A stretch of 64,000 nucleotides of DNA from Actinomortierella ambigua (Eukaryota > Mortierellomycota > Mortierellomycetes > Mortierellales > Mortierellaceae), in assembly GCA_016098155.1 (NCBI GenBank), contig JAAAJB010000002.1:1-64000 (forward strand). The letters are read 5' to 3'. The notes beneath the pieces are model-generated. The model was not told where the DNA came from and made no database searches. It worked only from the letters and a program-made list of their open reading frames with translations. The position numbers and the translations under genes are program-made. The stretch's first letter is position 1. Each line of letters starts with the position of its first letter. Shown here in pieces: positions 1-11,866 of this stretch.

Positions 1-54
1 CTGGAGGATGGCCAACAGGAGGAAGGTGGCGAGCACCGAGAGACGGCGGATCAT
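1..54 (-). CDS. N-terminus of a secreted protein, cut by the window edge
   Basis: The minus strand opens with an ATG at 52-54 followed by 17 more codons without a stop up to the window edge. The residues are MIRRLSVLATFLLLAILQ. Two arginines followed by a run of Leu/Ala/Phe/Ile is the layout of a eukaryotic signal peptide, so the product should enter the secretory pathway. A TATAAAAG box stands 89 bp upstream on the same strand, which supports this ATG as the real start. Nothing of the mature protein is inside the window, so its function cannot be judged. Confidence 0.55.
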   Translation of the reverse strand, partial: MIRRLSVLATFLLLAILQ

Positions 55-142
55 GCTGTTGTTGTGAGAGGTAGGTGAGTTGCCGGATGGAGGAAAGACA
101 AGGATGAGGCAATGACGCTCCCAGCCATGACTGGAGGGTCTG

Positions 143-150
143 CTTTTATA
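143..150 (-). promoter_or_regulatory. TATA box of the edge gene
   Basis: The minus strand reads TATAAAAG here, 89 bp upstream of the ATG at 52-54. This is a consensus TATA box at a spacing that leaves a short 5' UTR. The same octamer occurs upstream of the lactate dehydrogenase gene at 49450-49457. Confidence 0.5.
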
Positions 151-607
151 CTTGAGTAGAACTTGGTTCTCACGCTCAAGTATCAAGCGCATTGTTGGAT
201 GTGGTTGAGAACACTTTAATTTGCTTGCATGGATGGATGATTGCTGTCTCTCTTGTATCAACGGATGGTCGCAACGAAAGGGGAGCGAGTATCCCACGCC
301 TGACAAAGTGCCATCCATCTTTGTGTACCCTCACTAGTGTCCTTCGCAGAGCGAAGCGAAAGGCGTTCTGTCTTCTGATCGTTCACGTTCTAAGGCATGG
401 TTGAAGGCATAAGCGTCGTGTTCTGTGCACTGGCCTCCTCCATGGGACAGAGATATCTTCGTCGATATTCAGGGGTGAGAATATGGATCCATCAACTAAA
501 TATAGGCTATTCTGCTTTGTCCCCTATCTCGTGTGAGTGACAATAAAGCGAGGGTGCTTCCGGGAGACTTCTACGGATATCCACAATTTTTCGCAGTAGA
601 AGATACG

Positions 608-1451
608 TTAACATTCCCTGCAGATTGAGAACGAATATTTAAGGAGATCTGTGAAAGGGCTGGGTCCTTGTGTTGTACAGTCACAGGCAAAGAATTGAGG
701 AGAATGATATTGCGACAGCAAGGAGCATCCAATACCCTCCGTACCTACCAGAAGTGAAGGTGACGGAGGAGGAGACGGTGCTGCTGAGAAGAATCGCCAG
801 AGTGTCTCGCGGGCCGAAGGCTCCACATCTGATCGGAGTCCCTGCGAAAGTCTGTGACGCGGACCATTGGTGGACCGGAGCTGTTGGGCAAATTCGGCGA
901 CCACTCGAGGGGGCGAACCCATGATTCCTCTAATAATCAGCACTCCATGGTCGTCAACTGGAAAGGGCATGAAGTCCCATGGTGCATCCGCACGCATCAT
1001 TACTAGTTGGGCGTGCATGGACTGCATGGATGAAAGAGACCAGCTTTGCGGTACTGGATCCAAATCATGCTAGGCGGAGGCCATAGCGCTTCACCACCCA
1101 GATGGTGGCGAGGGATAGACAGTGGAGAAGATAGATCGGACTGGGAAATTGCATCACCATGTAGACCGAACCGAGGTAGAGATTATTCTTAAGCACAAGT
1201 TCGCCATAGCCTTTGAGGACAGAGAGAGAGAGCCAGATCATGATCTTCAGCAGGCTGAAGCCCCCCCCCCATGCCTGGAGTACTCCTTGTCTTGCATGGT
1301 AAGACCAACTATAGGCGGGAACGATGGTATGGAAGCGTGCCAACGACAAGGTTGTTTTGCACGACACGGATCTCGAAAGTTCGTTCAAACACCCCTTGAA
1401 AACACGTCGATGTAGCGGCACATTATGATAGAAGATGAAAACTAGACTCAC
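608..1451 (-). other. Possible broken or unresolved coding region
   Basis: Two adjacent minus-strand frames look protein-like but do not join. The upstream one, about 1258 down to 1065, encodes hydrophobic segments (for example LLKIMIWLSLSVLKGYG and IYLLHCLSLATIWVV) and stops at 1065. The downstream one, about 1073 down to 760, encodes a mixed soluble stretch (WDFMPFPVDDHGVLIIRG and others) and reaches a GTAGGT donor-like site near 749. A single-base shift near 1065 would join them, but no intron of workable size fits. A run of about ten G (minus strand) at 1261-1270 is another possible frameshift point. This may be a decayed gene, a sequencing error or chance. I recognise no family. Confidence 0.22.
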
Positions 1452-1845
1452 TCGCCGTCACCACGCCAACCATGTTTATCTACAGTACGTACACTGGGTA
1501 GTTTTTTTTTATTGTTGGGACATGGCAGAAACATAATAAGCTCACACCCCTGAACAGAATGCTCTCACGAACGAGGTCTGTGCACCCAATACTACGCTTT
1601 TGCCAGAAATCATACAACGATTAGAACGAAGAATGCTCTCGCATGACCCTCAAGATGGGGGGTGCATATTCCAGCGTGAGGGTCTCGTGTTCCCTTTCGC
1701 AACCCTCCTGCAGCCGTGACGACCCTCATACACCCAACTAATCAAAGGGCTCAACAACAATGCGCTCGATGCTTAAGCGTGTGAACCAATTTGTACTCCA
1801 CAACACAACATGGTCATCGTCCCTCGCTGCTTGGTACCTTCCCTG

Positions 1846-2180
1846 TTAGCCATCCCTCAGGTTTACACTGCCATCTGGCCTTCGATTGATGGCTTCAAGC
1901 TGTCGACACTCAATCTGCTCCTCGATGTCGAAAATCATGAGTGTGGCAGCTGTGCTATTCTCATCTTTGAAGGCGAATACGCGACTTGAGATATAGACTC
2001 CTGTGGATCTATCAAGGACACCCAACCGAGTCTCTATTTCGGCTACAAAAAAAAAAAAAACAAGGATTCGCATGCTTTGTAGATCCTGACCTCGGAACCT
2101 GTTCAATGACCTGCCTCGCGTTGAATAGATGAGTACGCCCTGATAGGCACCAAGCAAGCAAAGTGCAGCGAGAGCGGCAT
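1846..2180 (-). CDS. Candidate small protein, two exons, unknown function
   Basis: Model: exon 1 2180-2111 and exon 2 2042-1846, joined in phase over a 68-bp intron with a GTCATT donor and a long T-tract before TAG. The product would be 88 residues. It starts MPLSLHFACLVPIRAY, mildly signal-like, followed by a soluble part containing RVFAFKDENSTAATLMIFDIEEQ. Exon 2 has a plausible coding look and a clean stop at 1846. A second donor (GTCAGG) in another frame gives an alternative exon 1 of the same phase. I recognise no domain. Confidence is low because the gene is short and the donor is weak. Confidence 0.33.
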
Positions 2181-2784
2181 TGTGTCGCTCACGCTATGGC
2201 TCTTATGATGAGAGGCTTTGTTAGGGTGAACCCTAATGCTCGATGCTGTGGTGGTGTTGGCATGCTTGGTTCCCAGAAGTGGGCTAAGTATGAGTGTTTT
2301 AAATGGTGGGCCAAGGATCGTATTGTCCACTTCGCCAATGTGTTTGTGCCTTTTTTTTATCCGACATTTTTTTTCTGATGGTCTACACTCTTTCAAACAA
2401 GGTAGGGAAAAGTAACAGATCCGACTGCTCCCCACCATCCCGACTGGGGTCACGCATGAGCTTGTGGATGGAACGGGCTCCTGGTGCCAGGAACTTTGAA
2501 AACTAAGATATTAAATATATGTTGCATGCAGCCATTTGTCGACATGAGTACCGGCTTTGGCTTGCAGCATGCGCTTGTCTTCTCAGCAGCATGGCTAGAA
2601 CGTATGTTGCCTAGCAGTTGTACGACGCGTCCTGCATTGTACCTCTCTCGTTGGGCTCTAGGTGTCAAACACGACAAGTATTTTGTTCTTTGTTGTTATT
2701 TAAAACGTCAAAAACATGCTACGAGAGTGGGGTGACAGTGGGTGGGCTTATCATAAAAAAAAAAAGATGATTCGTGGTACAATT
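2181..2784. other. Intergenic, probable 3' UTR of the ArfGAP gene
   Basis: No frame here has convincing coding character. The part nearest 2785 should be the 3' UTR of the minus-strand ArfGAP gene, and A/T homopolymers occur at 2355-2375 and 2756-2765. Nothing else was recognised. Confidence 0.4.
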
Positions 2785-5341
2785 TTACAACCCAAACGGG
2801 TTAGTCGACGCCGACGCTGCATGCTGGTGGTGTTGATGATGATGGTGGTGGTTATGCGGGTGAAATCCAAAAGGATCAAAGTCATTCACCCCAAATGCAT
2901 TAGCCGTGCCACTGTTACTATTAGTGTTATGGCGCTGCTGCTGCTGGCTGTTGTTGGGCATCGATGGTGTCTTGCTCGCCCACGATCCAAACATATCTTC
3001 CACTGGCGCTCCTCCTCCTCCTCCATATCCAGTCGCAAAATGCGACACCGTCGGCTCCGTAGTCGCTCGTGTGAGCATAGCTGGCATGGCGCTATTGCCC
3101 GTCAACGTCGTAGTCGTGGACGAGGCAAACGCAGATGATGCCCAGTCACTTCCCGCGCTGGTTGTCGCCGTCATCGTCGTGGTAGATAATCCATTCGTGT
3201 GATACGGTGCCTGTTGTAGGAGTCCATGTCCATGTTGGCTCTGAAACAAGGTGTTGGACGACGAGGACGACAAAGACGATGAATGTTGTGCTATTCCTGT
3301 TGTTGGTGCCGAGAACGGGTTGGCTGCCGAAACACCATTGGACGACGACATTGTCATGTTCGTCCCTCGAGAGGAGTGGCCAAAGACATCGTGGAGAGGA
3401 TCCAGATTCGATGAACCCAATGTTGACGACGATGAGGACGACTTGGCGAACGCTGCAAAGGGGTTTGTGCTTCCGCCACCACTTCCACCTACTCCCCCTC
3501 CTCCTCCAACAGAGGGATAGGCAGAGGTGTGTGCCCGCTGGAGAGCCGCTGGAAGCTGCGTCGTCAGTGCCGCCGCACTGTTGTTACCTCCGAGGCCAAA
3601 CGGATTGCCTATATCGCTGATCGTCGCCTTTGCATTCGTATGCGCTGATGACGACAAGGATGGCCCACCACCCATACTCGACAAAAAGTCGTCAAATGAC
3701 CGTGCGCCACTAGCAGCACCAACACTTAAAGAATGCATGCCTGCTCCTGCTCCTGCTCCCGCTCCCGTGCCTGCTCCTGCTCCTGCTCCTGCGCCAAAGT
3801 AATCATTCGCCGAGTGCATTGGCATCGGCGACAACATGCTTGGGCTGGCCACCATGCCATTGACCGAAGAAGAAGTGGTCGCGAAAGAGGGAGAAGTCAT
3901 TCCGCGGGGTATCGAGGTCATCATTGCTGCGTTGGTAGTGGTAGTGGTAGTGGTGCCGGTGCTGGTGACCGGTGCAGAAGAAGAGGAAGAGGGAGAAGAA
4001 TGGAAGGCCGCAAAAAAGTCATTGGCGGATGATGAAGCACCGGGCAAAACGGAGGGCATGGGAGGTGGATGCGAGGGAGTCGCGGCGGATGAAAAGGCAG
4101 ACTCAAAGTCAGCAAACGAGCCATATTGGTTGGATGAAGGAGTTGGCGCCGTGAAAGAGCGTGACGGAAGAGGAGCTTGTTGTTGTTGTTGTTGTTGTTG
4201 CTGTTGCCGCTGCTGTTGAATGTTATCGCGAGACATTTGCATGTTGGCAAAGGAGGATTGCATAAGCGAGAAGGGATCCGCGTCGCTGTCGGCATGGCCT
4301 GTCGGCGTCGTGGCCAAGGTCTGTTGGAAGTGACTGAATGAGTACTGACCCAGGTTGGAAGAGGGAAGCTGCTGGTGGCTAGTAGTCGAAAGTGGTTTGC
4401 TGCCAGAAGTGACAGATGTGGTTGGATGGAAGGGGCTCGAGCCTGCACTAGAAGGATCGGTGGATCTGGACAGGTTGGTCGATCCACTGTCTGTGCTCAG
4501 CGTGGATGACTTTCTGCTCAAAGTCCGCTCGGAGATGGATGCGCCCGTTCCTCCTACTGCAGCTTTGGCGAGGGCGATGTTCTATTTTTGTGTGGGGTTG
4601 GACAAGGGTGAATTAACCAAGTTAATTCTTTGTGTCACCATTAGACTTTGGGCTGTCCAACACTTTGTTATCCAGGGAAAAAAAACCAGTGAACACAGCA
4701 GATCTGTGATAGTGGATGCTCCAATTGCAGAATCCTCTTCATCTTTCTCTCCCTTCTCTTATCGCTGTTCTCCACCACAGAAAAGTGGCTTCACTTACAG
4801 GACTGGTGGAGGAGGGTACTGGTGTCCGTGATGGGGAGGCCTGAGCCGAAGATGTCGAGGCGTTGGATGGTCGAGGGGCCGAGGAAGCTGTCGACGGCCG
4901 AGGGGTGCTGTCCTTGCTGGTGCCCGAGGTGGCAGAAGTCGCGTTGCCATCCACGTGCCAAAGCCGCTTTACATATTTTGCTCTCATGAACCGGCGAACT
5001 TCATCATTGTTGTTCGAGTCTGGCTCCGGATACTCCTGCCACGACCAAGTTGCCAGCCAGGTGGTTTTGGCGACCTAAAGAAGATGGACCGGCAGAATTG
5101 TAAGTTTTTTTTGTTGTTCTCGATGAGCATGTCTATCCCATGGGCATACAAAAAAATATTGCAACTCAGAGCGGCCAGAGCAAGGGGGCTCAGAGAATTG
5201 TGTATGTTGTGCAGAAGAGAAGAAGAAGCAGAGTGCCGAGTACACAAATGAAATTGTGTGTCATGAATTTCCGAGGCACAGAAAGGAAGGAGAAAGGAGG
5301 ACAGCAGAGAATGGTGAGAGTAAGAGACAAAGTGGGTAAGT

Positions 5342-5383
<42 letters not shown>

Positions 5384-6815
5384 GAAGAGAGCGAGGAAGG
5401 GGGTTGATGTTGCTGTTGTTGTTGGTCGGAGAACCACGCTGCTCTCATCTCATGTCGACCATAAGGGAGAGGAGTAAAAGAGAGCCAAGTAAAAAGTACG
5501 ATGCACCACCCAAAAGTCAAGGTGCGCCAGCGCAGACTCACTCTGCAACTGTTGACCCTGCACACGACCCTTTTTTTGTGTGTGTTGTTCTTTTATTTTC
5601 TCTTTTTCTCCTTGATAGTGATCGTTCCCTCGCACGTTGTATCTGGCGTGGAAGAACGGGGGCCATGTTGTTTTGACGACCTGCATGCTGGTTGCAGGGG
5701 AAGTTTACCCGTTTCAGGGCAATTTCCACGATCAAGCTTCTTTTTTTTTCGGTTGACTGTGGCGTTGTGGGCGAGAGCACAGTATTGTACCAGAGATATG
5801 AACTCGCCCTTCCCTTTCTCTACTCCCTCATCCCACTCATGCGCGCTGGGCTCAAGAGCTAGACTTGCGTGCTGTTCTGTTGTGAATCTTTGTTTTTTTT
5901 TCTGCTCATTTACTCTCTTGTACTCTCTCACTCACTCGCTCGCTCACTATGACCTCCATATCAATCAATGTCTTTTTTCCCCCTGGGTTCTGCAACATCC
6001 TCGTCTTTCATTGCAGCCCCCAATCACGCCTCCATAAAACAAGAAAGAAACCTGGATCCAGAGTCGTCTGATCTTCTTGACAGAGCAGCTCTTTTTCCAC
6101 GTTTCTTACACACACGTGCATTCCTCTCCGTCTTTTCTCTTCTCTTCTCTTTTTTTGTTTGTCATTCGTTGGGGATGAGCTATCCATGAAGGAAGGAAGC
6201 AAATGAAAACCTACCCCGTTACCGCCTCTTTGCAGGGCAGCAATTTCGTCTGGTGAGAATGTCGATGCAGAAATAGACTTTACACGGTGATTGAACTCGC
6301 GGCTATTTGAAAGATGGAATACAAAAAATAAAAGTCCAGTCAGAGAAGATTCACTTGTTGCACCAAAGGAAGCGATGACAGATGTGGAGTGGAGTAGAGT
6401 AGAGTAGAGTAGGATAGATGATCTACTGTTGGGGGGGGAGGGAGAAGGGGGAGAGAGGAAAAACAGGACCATCACTCTGCATCACATCACAAATGATAAC
6501 ATCACCAAGGGGGGGGAGGGGTCACAGTACTGAAGTCCGGAGCATCGCTCGCAGATAAAAGTGGAGTTGAAGAGGTTGGCATAGACATTGACCTATAGAG
6601 TGAGACAAAGGTAGTTTTGTAATTAATATCGACCCCGAGTTGGATCTGTCCATGAGGAAGAGATTCGCTGGCCGACTGGCCGACTATTACCTTGGAGGAG
6701 CAGTCGAAGCACTTTTTGTTTTCTGATAGCTTGAGGAGTGATGCCAGTATCCTATGGAGTCAGAGACAAGGAGAAGAGTGTGATGAGATGTGTAGTGTAT
6801 TAGTACGAGGGAGTG

Positions 6816-6878
<63 letters not shown>

Positions 6879-6976
6879 ATGAAGAGAGAGAGAGAGAGGA
6901 GGTGAGGTTGAGGGTGATAGGCGAAAGAGAAGAGGAGTGGGTACCTGGAATGTCGCTCGTCGATTCGCTTTGACAT
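2785..6976 (-). CDS. ArfGAP of the AGFG/HRB type with C-terminal NPF motifs
   Basis: Six exons, all in phase: 6976-6945, 6751-6691, 6592-6531, 6302-6215, 5074-4799, 4581-2785; 771 residues. The ArfGAP zinc finger is Cx2Cx16Cx2C (C25, C28, C45, C48; KCFDC and CERCSG) followed by the arginine of GLHREF. The rest of the domain matches human AGFG1 most closely (HRVKSIS, then GNGVAKTTWLATW, then EVRRFMRAKYVKRLW). The tail is Ser/Gly/Gln-rich with a polyQ run and carries four NPF motifs, the last at the C-terminus, and two DPF motifs. In AGFG proteins NPF binds EH domains of Eps15-type endocytic adaptors. The role is therefore likely Arf-linked cargo sorting in clathrin-mediated endocytosis. Intron 4 is about 1.14 kb, long for this window, and intron 1 holds a GA/CT microsatellite. 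It is divergent from the SCYL2-type gene. Confidence 0.9.
6819..6874. repeat. (GA)28 microsatellite inside an ArfGAP intron
   Basis: A perfect dinucleotide run of 56 bp lies in intron 1 of the minus-strand ArfGAP gene, so on the transcript it is a CU tract about 70 nt upstream of the exon 2 acceptor. It may act as part of an extended polypyrimidine tract. Shorter GA-rich runs continue to about 6900 and occur again near 5340-5400 in intron 4. Confidence 0.9.
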
Positions 6977-7470
6977 TGAATGAGAGTGGGAGGGTAGGAA
7001 GGTAGAATGAATGCGGAAGAGAAGAATGAAGAGGAGAGGAGAAGAAAAGGAGAAAGAGAGAGAGAGAGTGAACCCAACCAACCGCTCAAAGGGAAAGGGA
7101 GAAGGGGGGAAAGTGGAGTCAGATATAGAGAAACAAGGGGGGGGGGGTGGAGCGAGAGAGTGAGAAACCTCCCCACATTGATAGACAGCAGCAGCAGCAG
7201 CAGCAGCAGGCAAGCCACTTCTGCATCTGTCGCCCAGGCCCCAATGACACTTTGTTTAACCTTTTCGCTCCCCCCCCCCACTTCTCTCAACCAGCAAACT
7301 CCACCACCCTTCCTTCCCCACAGCATCATCTCTTCTCCCCTTCCACTCAATAGGGGCCGCTACTGCTCCCATTGCTGCTGCCCATACCCTCTGTCTCCGT
7401 CCTCTTCTTCAACGCCATCCTCCCCCTCCACTACCCCCCAACCACCTCCCATTGACCTCATCCGTGCACC
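6977..7470. promoter_or_regulatory. Shared divergent promoter between ArfGAP and SCYL2-type genes
   Basis: This 494-bp interval separates two start codons that point away from each other, so both genes must start transcription here. It is strongly strand-asymmetric: GA-rich at 7005-7160 and CT-rich at 7260-7450, with a CAG run at 7188-7209. No TATA box was seen. Both products act on clathrin coats, which makes co-regulation plausible but not shown. Confidence 0.5.
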
Positions 7471-10400
7471 ATGGGAAACGCCATCACAAAGAACTATGAA
7501 GGTTCTCGCCATTCCGTTCCTGAAAGACGCAATGCAAATCACCACATATCCATCCCTCTTCCTCTCATGGCAACTCACATTCCAACCCTCCTTCACCTTT
7601 AATAGTCGGTGGCCAGATTGCGAGCGCTGGCCTGTGGAAAATCCACAGGGGCACCAAGCGCACGACTGGACAAGAAGTTGCTGTATTTGTATCCTGCTCC
7701 TCTGTGGAAAATATCATACTGGAATCTTGGGATCGGGGGGCTTGGCATGCGTGTTCTTGGCTGCCAGTGAACCAGTCCACTGGGCCTGCTTCTTGCGTTG
7801 ATGTGTATTCGTTGATATGCGTTGCGTTGCGTTGCGTTGTTTCGTGTTGTGCCATTGCCTCGGATCCTTGTTCCTTCGTTCCTGTGCTTTCCTTTGAAGC
7901 ACAGGATACATCCGCTTCCTTGACTCTACTCCCCTCCTCCCCGCTCTGTACCTTTTTTTTGTCTTGTTCTATTTTCATATTCACTTTGAATAGATCTTTG
8001 AGAAAAACATCGTCGAGTCCATTTCGTCACTGCGCCGACAGACGCCATCGAAACGAGATCAGGAACGCGTATACGAGTTTCTAAAGAAGGAGGCTAGTCA
8101 ACTTGCTCGACTACGCCACCCGGCAATGTTGGAGGTGGTCGAGCCCGTTGACGAGTCGAGGACAGCCATCGCCTTTGCCACGGAACCAATCTTTGCCTCT
8201 CTCTCCAACCTCCTCGGCAACTATGAGAACCTACCCAATGTTACTGAAGATATCCGAAAGTTTGAAATGGACGAGCTCGAGGTACATGCCACGGATGCAT
8301 CCCTTCTTTGACAAACCCGGCCACAATCACACTCTTTATTTTTCAGTCATGCACAGGACTGATTGCTAACCTTCCGACAACGATTATGCGCTGATGTTTC
8401 ATGTAGCTACAAAAAGGATTACTGCAGATCGGCAAGGGTCTCCAATTTTGTCACAATGACGCCAAGATTGTTCATGGCAACTTGGTCCCCGACGCCATCT
8501 TTGTCAACGCCAAGGGCGACTGGAAAATCTCGGGATTTGGATTCAGCACCTTCCTCTCACGCGAGCCCGGTGTCCCCACCACCTCTGACTATTGGGAGTA
8601 CGACCACGATCTGCACCCTTACTGCCAGCGCGACCTGGACTACCAAGCTCCCGAGTATGCTCTTGACCAACGCATCGACCCTTCCAACGACATGTTTGGC
8701 GTCGGTTGCCTGGCATATGCTGTCCTCAACAAGGGTACTCCCCTCCTGAACACTCATGGCAATCTCAATACTTATCGACAGCAGGTCGAGCGCATTTCCA
8801 TGCAATCTTATGAAAAGTTTCCTCACCATCTTCAAGGTAACGACCCAGTCTTTTCTATTTTTCAATTTCAGTTTCAATTTCATTTTTTGGCTTGCTGTCG
8901 TTATTTGCATTTGTGCATACGATATTGAATCGGCTGCTCTTGCCTTTTCTTTTCCTTTCTTTTCGTCTATTTTCCGTATCTTTAGAGGCCATGCAGCGCT
9001 TGATCACTCGCGATCCCATGATGCGGATGAATGCAGTCGAATTTCAATCCAGCAAGTTCTTTGACAACATTCTCGTCTCGACCATGCGATACATGGAAAC
9101 GTTTGCGGAAAAGACGCGGGACGACAAGAGTCAGTTCATGAAAGGATTGTTGCGTGTTCTCTCGCAGTTTCCAGAGCGAGTGCTGTACAAGAAGGTAATA
9201 CTGATTGCTCAACACTTTCAACGATATTTCCGCGCGGATCACTCTTCGCCCTCAACTCATCAGTTTTTGATTTCACTTTTGCACTTTGCCACTGCAGATT
9301 TTGCCGGCTCTTTTGGACGAGATGAAGGATCACGCGTTGTTGCCGTTCACAATGCCGAATGTGTTTTACATTGCGGAAAAGATGACACCTCGGGAGTTTG
9401 AGGACAAAGTTCTGCCGGCGTTGAAGCCGATCTTCTTGGTGCGGGAACCCGTGCAGAATTTGTTGACCCTGTTGGAAAAAATTGACATGCTGCAACAAAA
9501 AGTCGGTGGCGCTGTCTTCAAGGAGGACGTCATGCCTCTCGTGTACTGTGCGCTCGAACCCCGCAATCCACCCTCCGTCCAGGAGAAGGCTCTCAAGACC
9601 GTCCCTGCCATCACGGAGTCGCTCGATTATACCACTGTTAAGGCTTCCCTGTTCCCAAGGATAGCGGTAAGTGTTCTTGGCATCTTGATGCTTTTTAAGG
9701 AATATTTCTAAACTTCATCATGTGTACTGTACTTATGGCAGATTCTTTTCGCTCTTGTATTCTAGACCCTGTTTGTGCAAACAACCACCTTGTCGGTCAA
9801 GATCAATACTCTTGTCTGCTTCCATACACTGATGAAAACCCTGGATAAGGTAACAGCTGCATGGGAACATCCAAATATGTACATCGTGATTGCGGGTGAT
9901 TGCATGGTTTAAAATTAACACTTCGAATCTTCCCCTCTCCTTCCAATCCAACCCTCTAGTTTACAATGACCGAAAAGCTGCTTCCACTTCTCAAGAATAT
10001 CAAGACTCGGGAACCCAATGTTTCCGTATGTTTACGGGAAGATCTGGATGTCGACGAATCAGGGCTTGACGGCAATGTGCCACGATTCGCTAACCACATT
10101 TGTTGGCTTGTCTACGGGCTGATTTTTTTTTATAATTTTCTTGTTAGATGGCTACGTTGATTGCGTATCAAGAGATGGGCAAATATGTCGACAAAGAAGT
10201 CATTGGCAACGCAATTATTCCTCAGCTGTGGCACTTGGCTCTCGGACCTAATCTCAAGGCTGAACAGGTGCGTTGTGAGAGGGAGGGGGGGGGGATAGTT
10301 TTCTTTGGAGGGAAGGGGTGTACGACCTCCAGGAAAAAAAAACAAAAAAAACCTGCTCTAACCTCCAAATGGTTTCGACGGATGGTCCCCAAAAAAATAG

Positions 10401-11588
10401 TTCGAAAAGTTCATGTCGGTCATCCAGGAACTGTCGACTAAAGTTCATCAGCAACACCTGAAGCATCTGCAGGATCTGAAAAAGCTGGAGGAACAGACCA
10501 AGAGTTACACCAGCACTGCCAGTGAAGGCAACCCGCTGGCGAACGGCGCCACGGGCACGATGACCGACTTTGAGAAGCTGGTGGGAGGTGGTGTTGGCGG
10601 CGGACTGTCCGCCGCAGGATCGTTGAGCAACGGACGCCACTCTAGTTCGTCGTCAAACTCTGTCGAGAACCCCTTCAAGACCTCTGATAACCCATTCTCA
10701 CCTTCTTCCGCGACCGCCAGGAGGCAAGAGTCTTCGGGGGATATTTTCGCCGACATCACCCCCAGCTCCTTTGGCCCATCCTCGCCTTCCATGTCCTCCC
10801 TTCCACCACCCATGGCGACGACGACTTCTATTATGGGAGGAAGCAGTGCTACCAGACCAATGTCGCTTACAGGAGGATCCAAGCCACAGTCGTCAACACC
10901 CAGCATGTTTGGCGCCATCTCGGCAGACACAGTGGGCGTGGGCAACCACTTTGGATCGTCACGCCCATTGACACCGATTACCAGCAACCATACCGGGCCT
11001 TCTTCGTTCATGGGAACGTCGTCGTCGACGTCTGGACGATCGACACCGACCCTAACACCGACCTCGGCAGCATCGACGACCATGTCATCCTCGTCATCCA
11101 CGCCCTTCTCGATACCCCCACTGAGCAAGCCTCCAGGCAGTAGCTCGTCCTCCTCCACGACCTCGCCGCGTCTGGGCAACTATGTCGGTGCACCAGCCCA
11201 GAAACCGGGGAATGCACCTCCACTATCACACACTCTTGCCAACCTGTCGACGTCGTCTGCAGGCTTTGGTGGGTTCCAGTCAGCCATGTCAAATAGCGCC
11301 AGCAGTAGCACGGGTGGACATTCGATTGGAGGTATGGGTGGGTTCGGATCGACACCTTCAGCTGGATTTGGCGGAATGAGCGGCGGCGGCAGCAGTATGG
11401 GTGGCGGCATGGGTATGGGCATGTCGTCGATGGCACCCATGCAGCCAGCACGACCGACGATGGCACCAATGGGCTCGATGACACCGTTGCAACCGATGGT
11501 GACCAACACGGGGATGAATGCAAACCGAGGCACGGGAACGACGGGCAAGAGTAAGGCGGATCTGAACATGTTTGACCCCTTTTCTTAA
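7471..11588 (+). CDS. SCYL2/CVAK104-type pseudokinase
   Basis: Ten exons join in phase: 7471-7501, 7606-7688, 7994-8281, 8407-8836, 8986-9194, 9298-9666, 9766-9849, 9960-10025, 10148-10267, 10401-11588; 955 residues, close to the 929 of human SCYL2. The kinase-like domain (about 10-330) follows SCYL2 closely: VGGQIASAGLWKIHRGTK, RLRHPAML, EPIFASLSNLLGNYENLP. The catalytic HRD is replaced by VHGN and DFG by GFGF, so it should be catalytically dead. A HEAT-like helical region follows (LPALLDEMKDHALLPF, FPRIA, KINTLVCFHTLMKTLDK). The Ser/Gly-rich tail has two NPF motifs and ends in FDPFS, as expected for binding clathrin adaptors. SCYL2 proteins work in AP-linked sorting at the trans-Golgi network and endosomes. 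The exon 1 donor (GTTCTC) is weak but gives the only conserved join. Confidence 0.93.
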
Positions 11589-11701
11589 AAAATGGAAATG
11601 GAATTCAAGGCTTCAAGCATCCCAACTCTCTACTCGGGCTGCATGCTGCCAATCAAACAACTAAACAGAAAACAATGTGAAATCAAAATACAAATACTTG
11701 T

Positions 11702-11707
11702 AATAAA
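11702..11707 (+). terminator. Poly(A) signal of the SCYL2-type gene
   Basis: AATAAA lies 114 bp after the stop codon at 11586-11588 and before the next gene start at 11867. It is the only canonical hexamer in this interval. Confidence 0.55.
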
Positions 11708-11866
11708 AGCATATCTCTTGATACCTTCATGCCTCATTGACCATACACGGGGGTTGGTGGCGGGGGAAACTGCTTTCATGTCACCCCTTTCTGGTCACGA
11801 GCTGAAACACCTTTTTTGTCTTTTTGATTTTGATTTTTTTTTTCTATCCTCTTTCTATCAACCTTC

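Noticed and set aside
6760..7350. Long minus-strand frame with Ser-Leu repeats
   Set aside because: It is produced by the GA/CT microsatellite and overlaps the real ArfGAP exons 1-2 and the divergent promoter.
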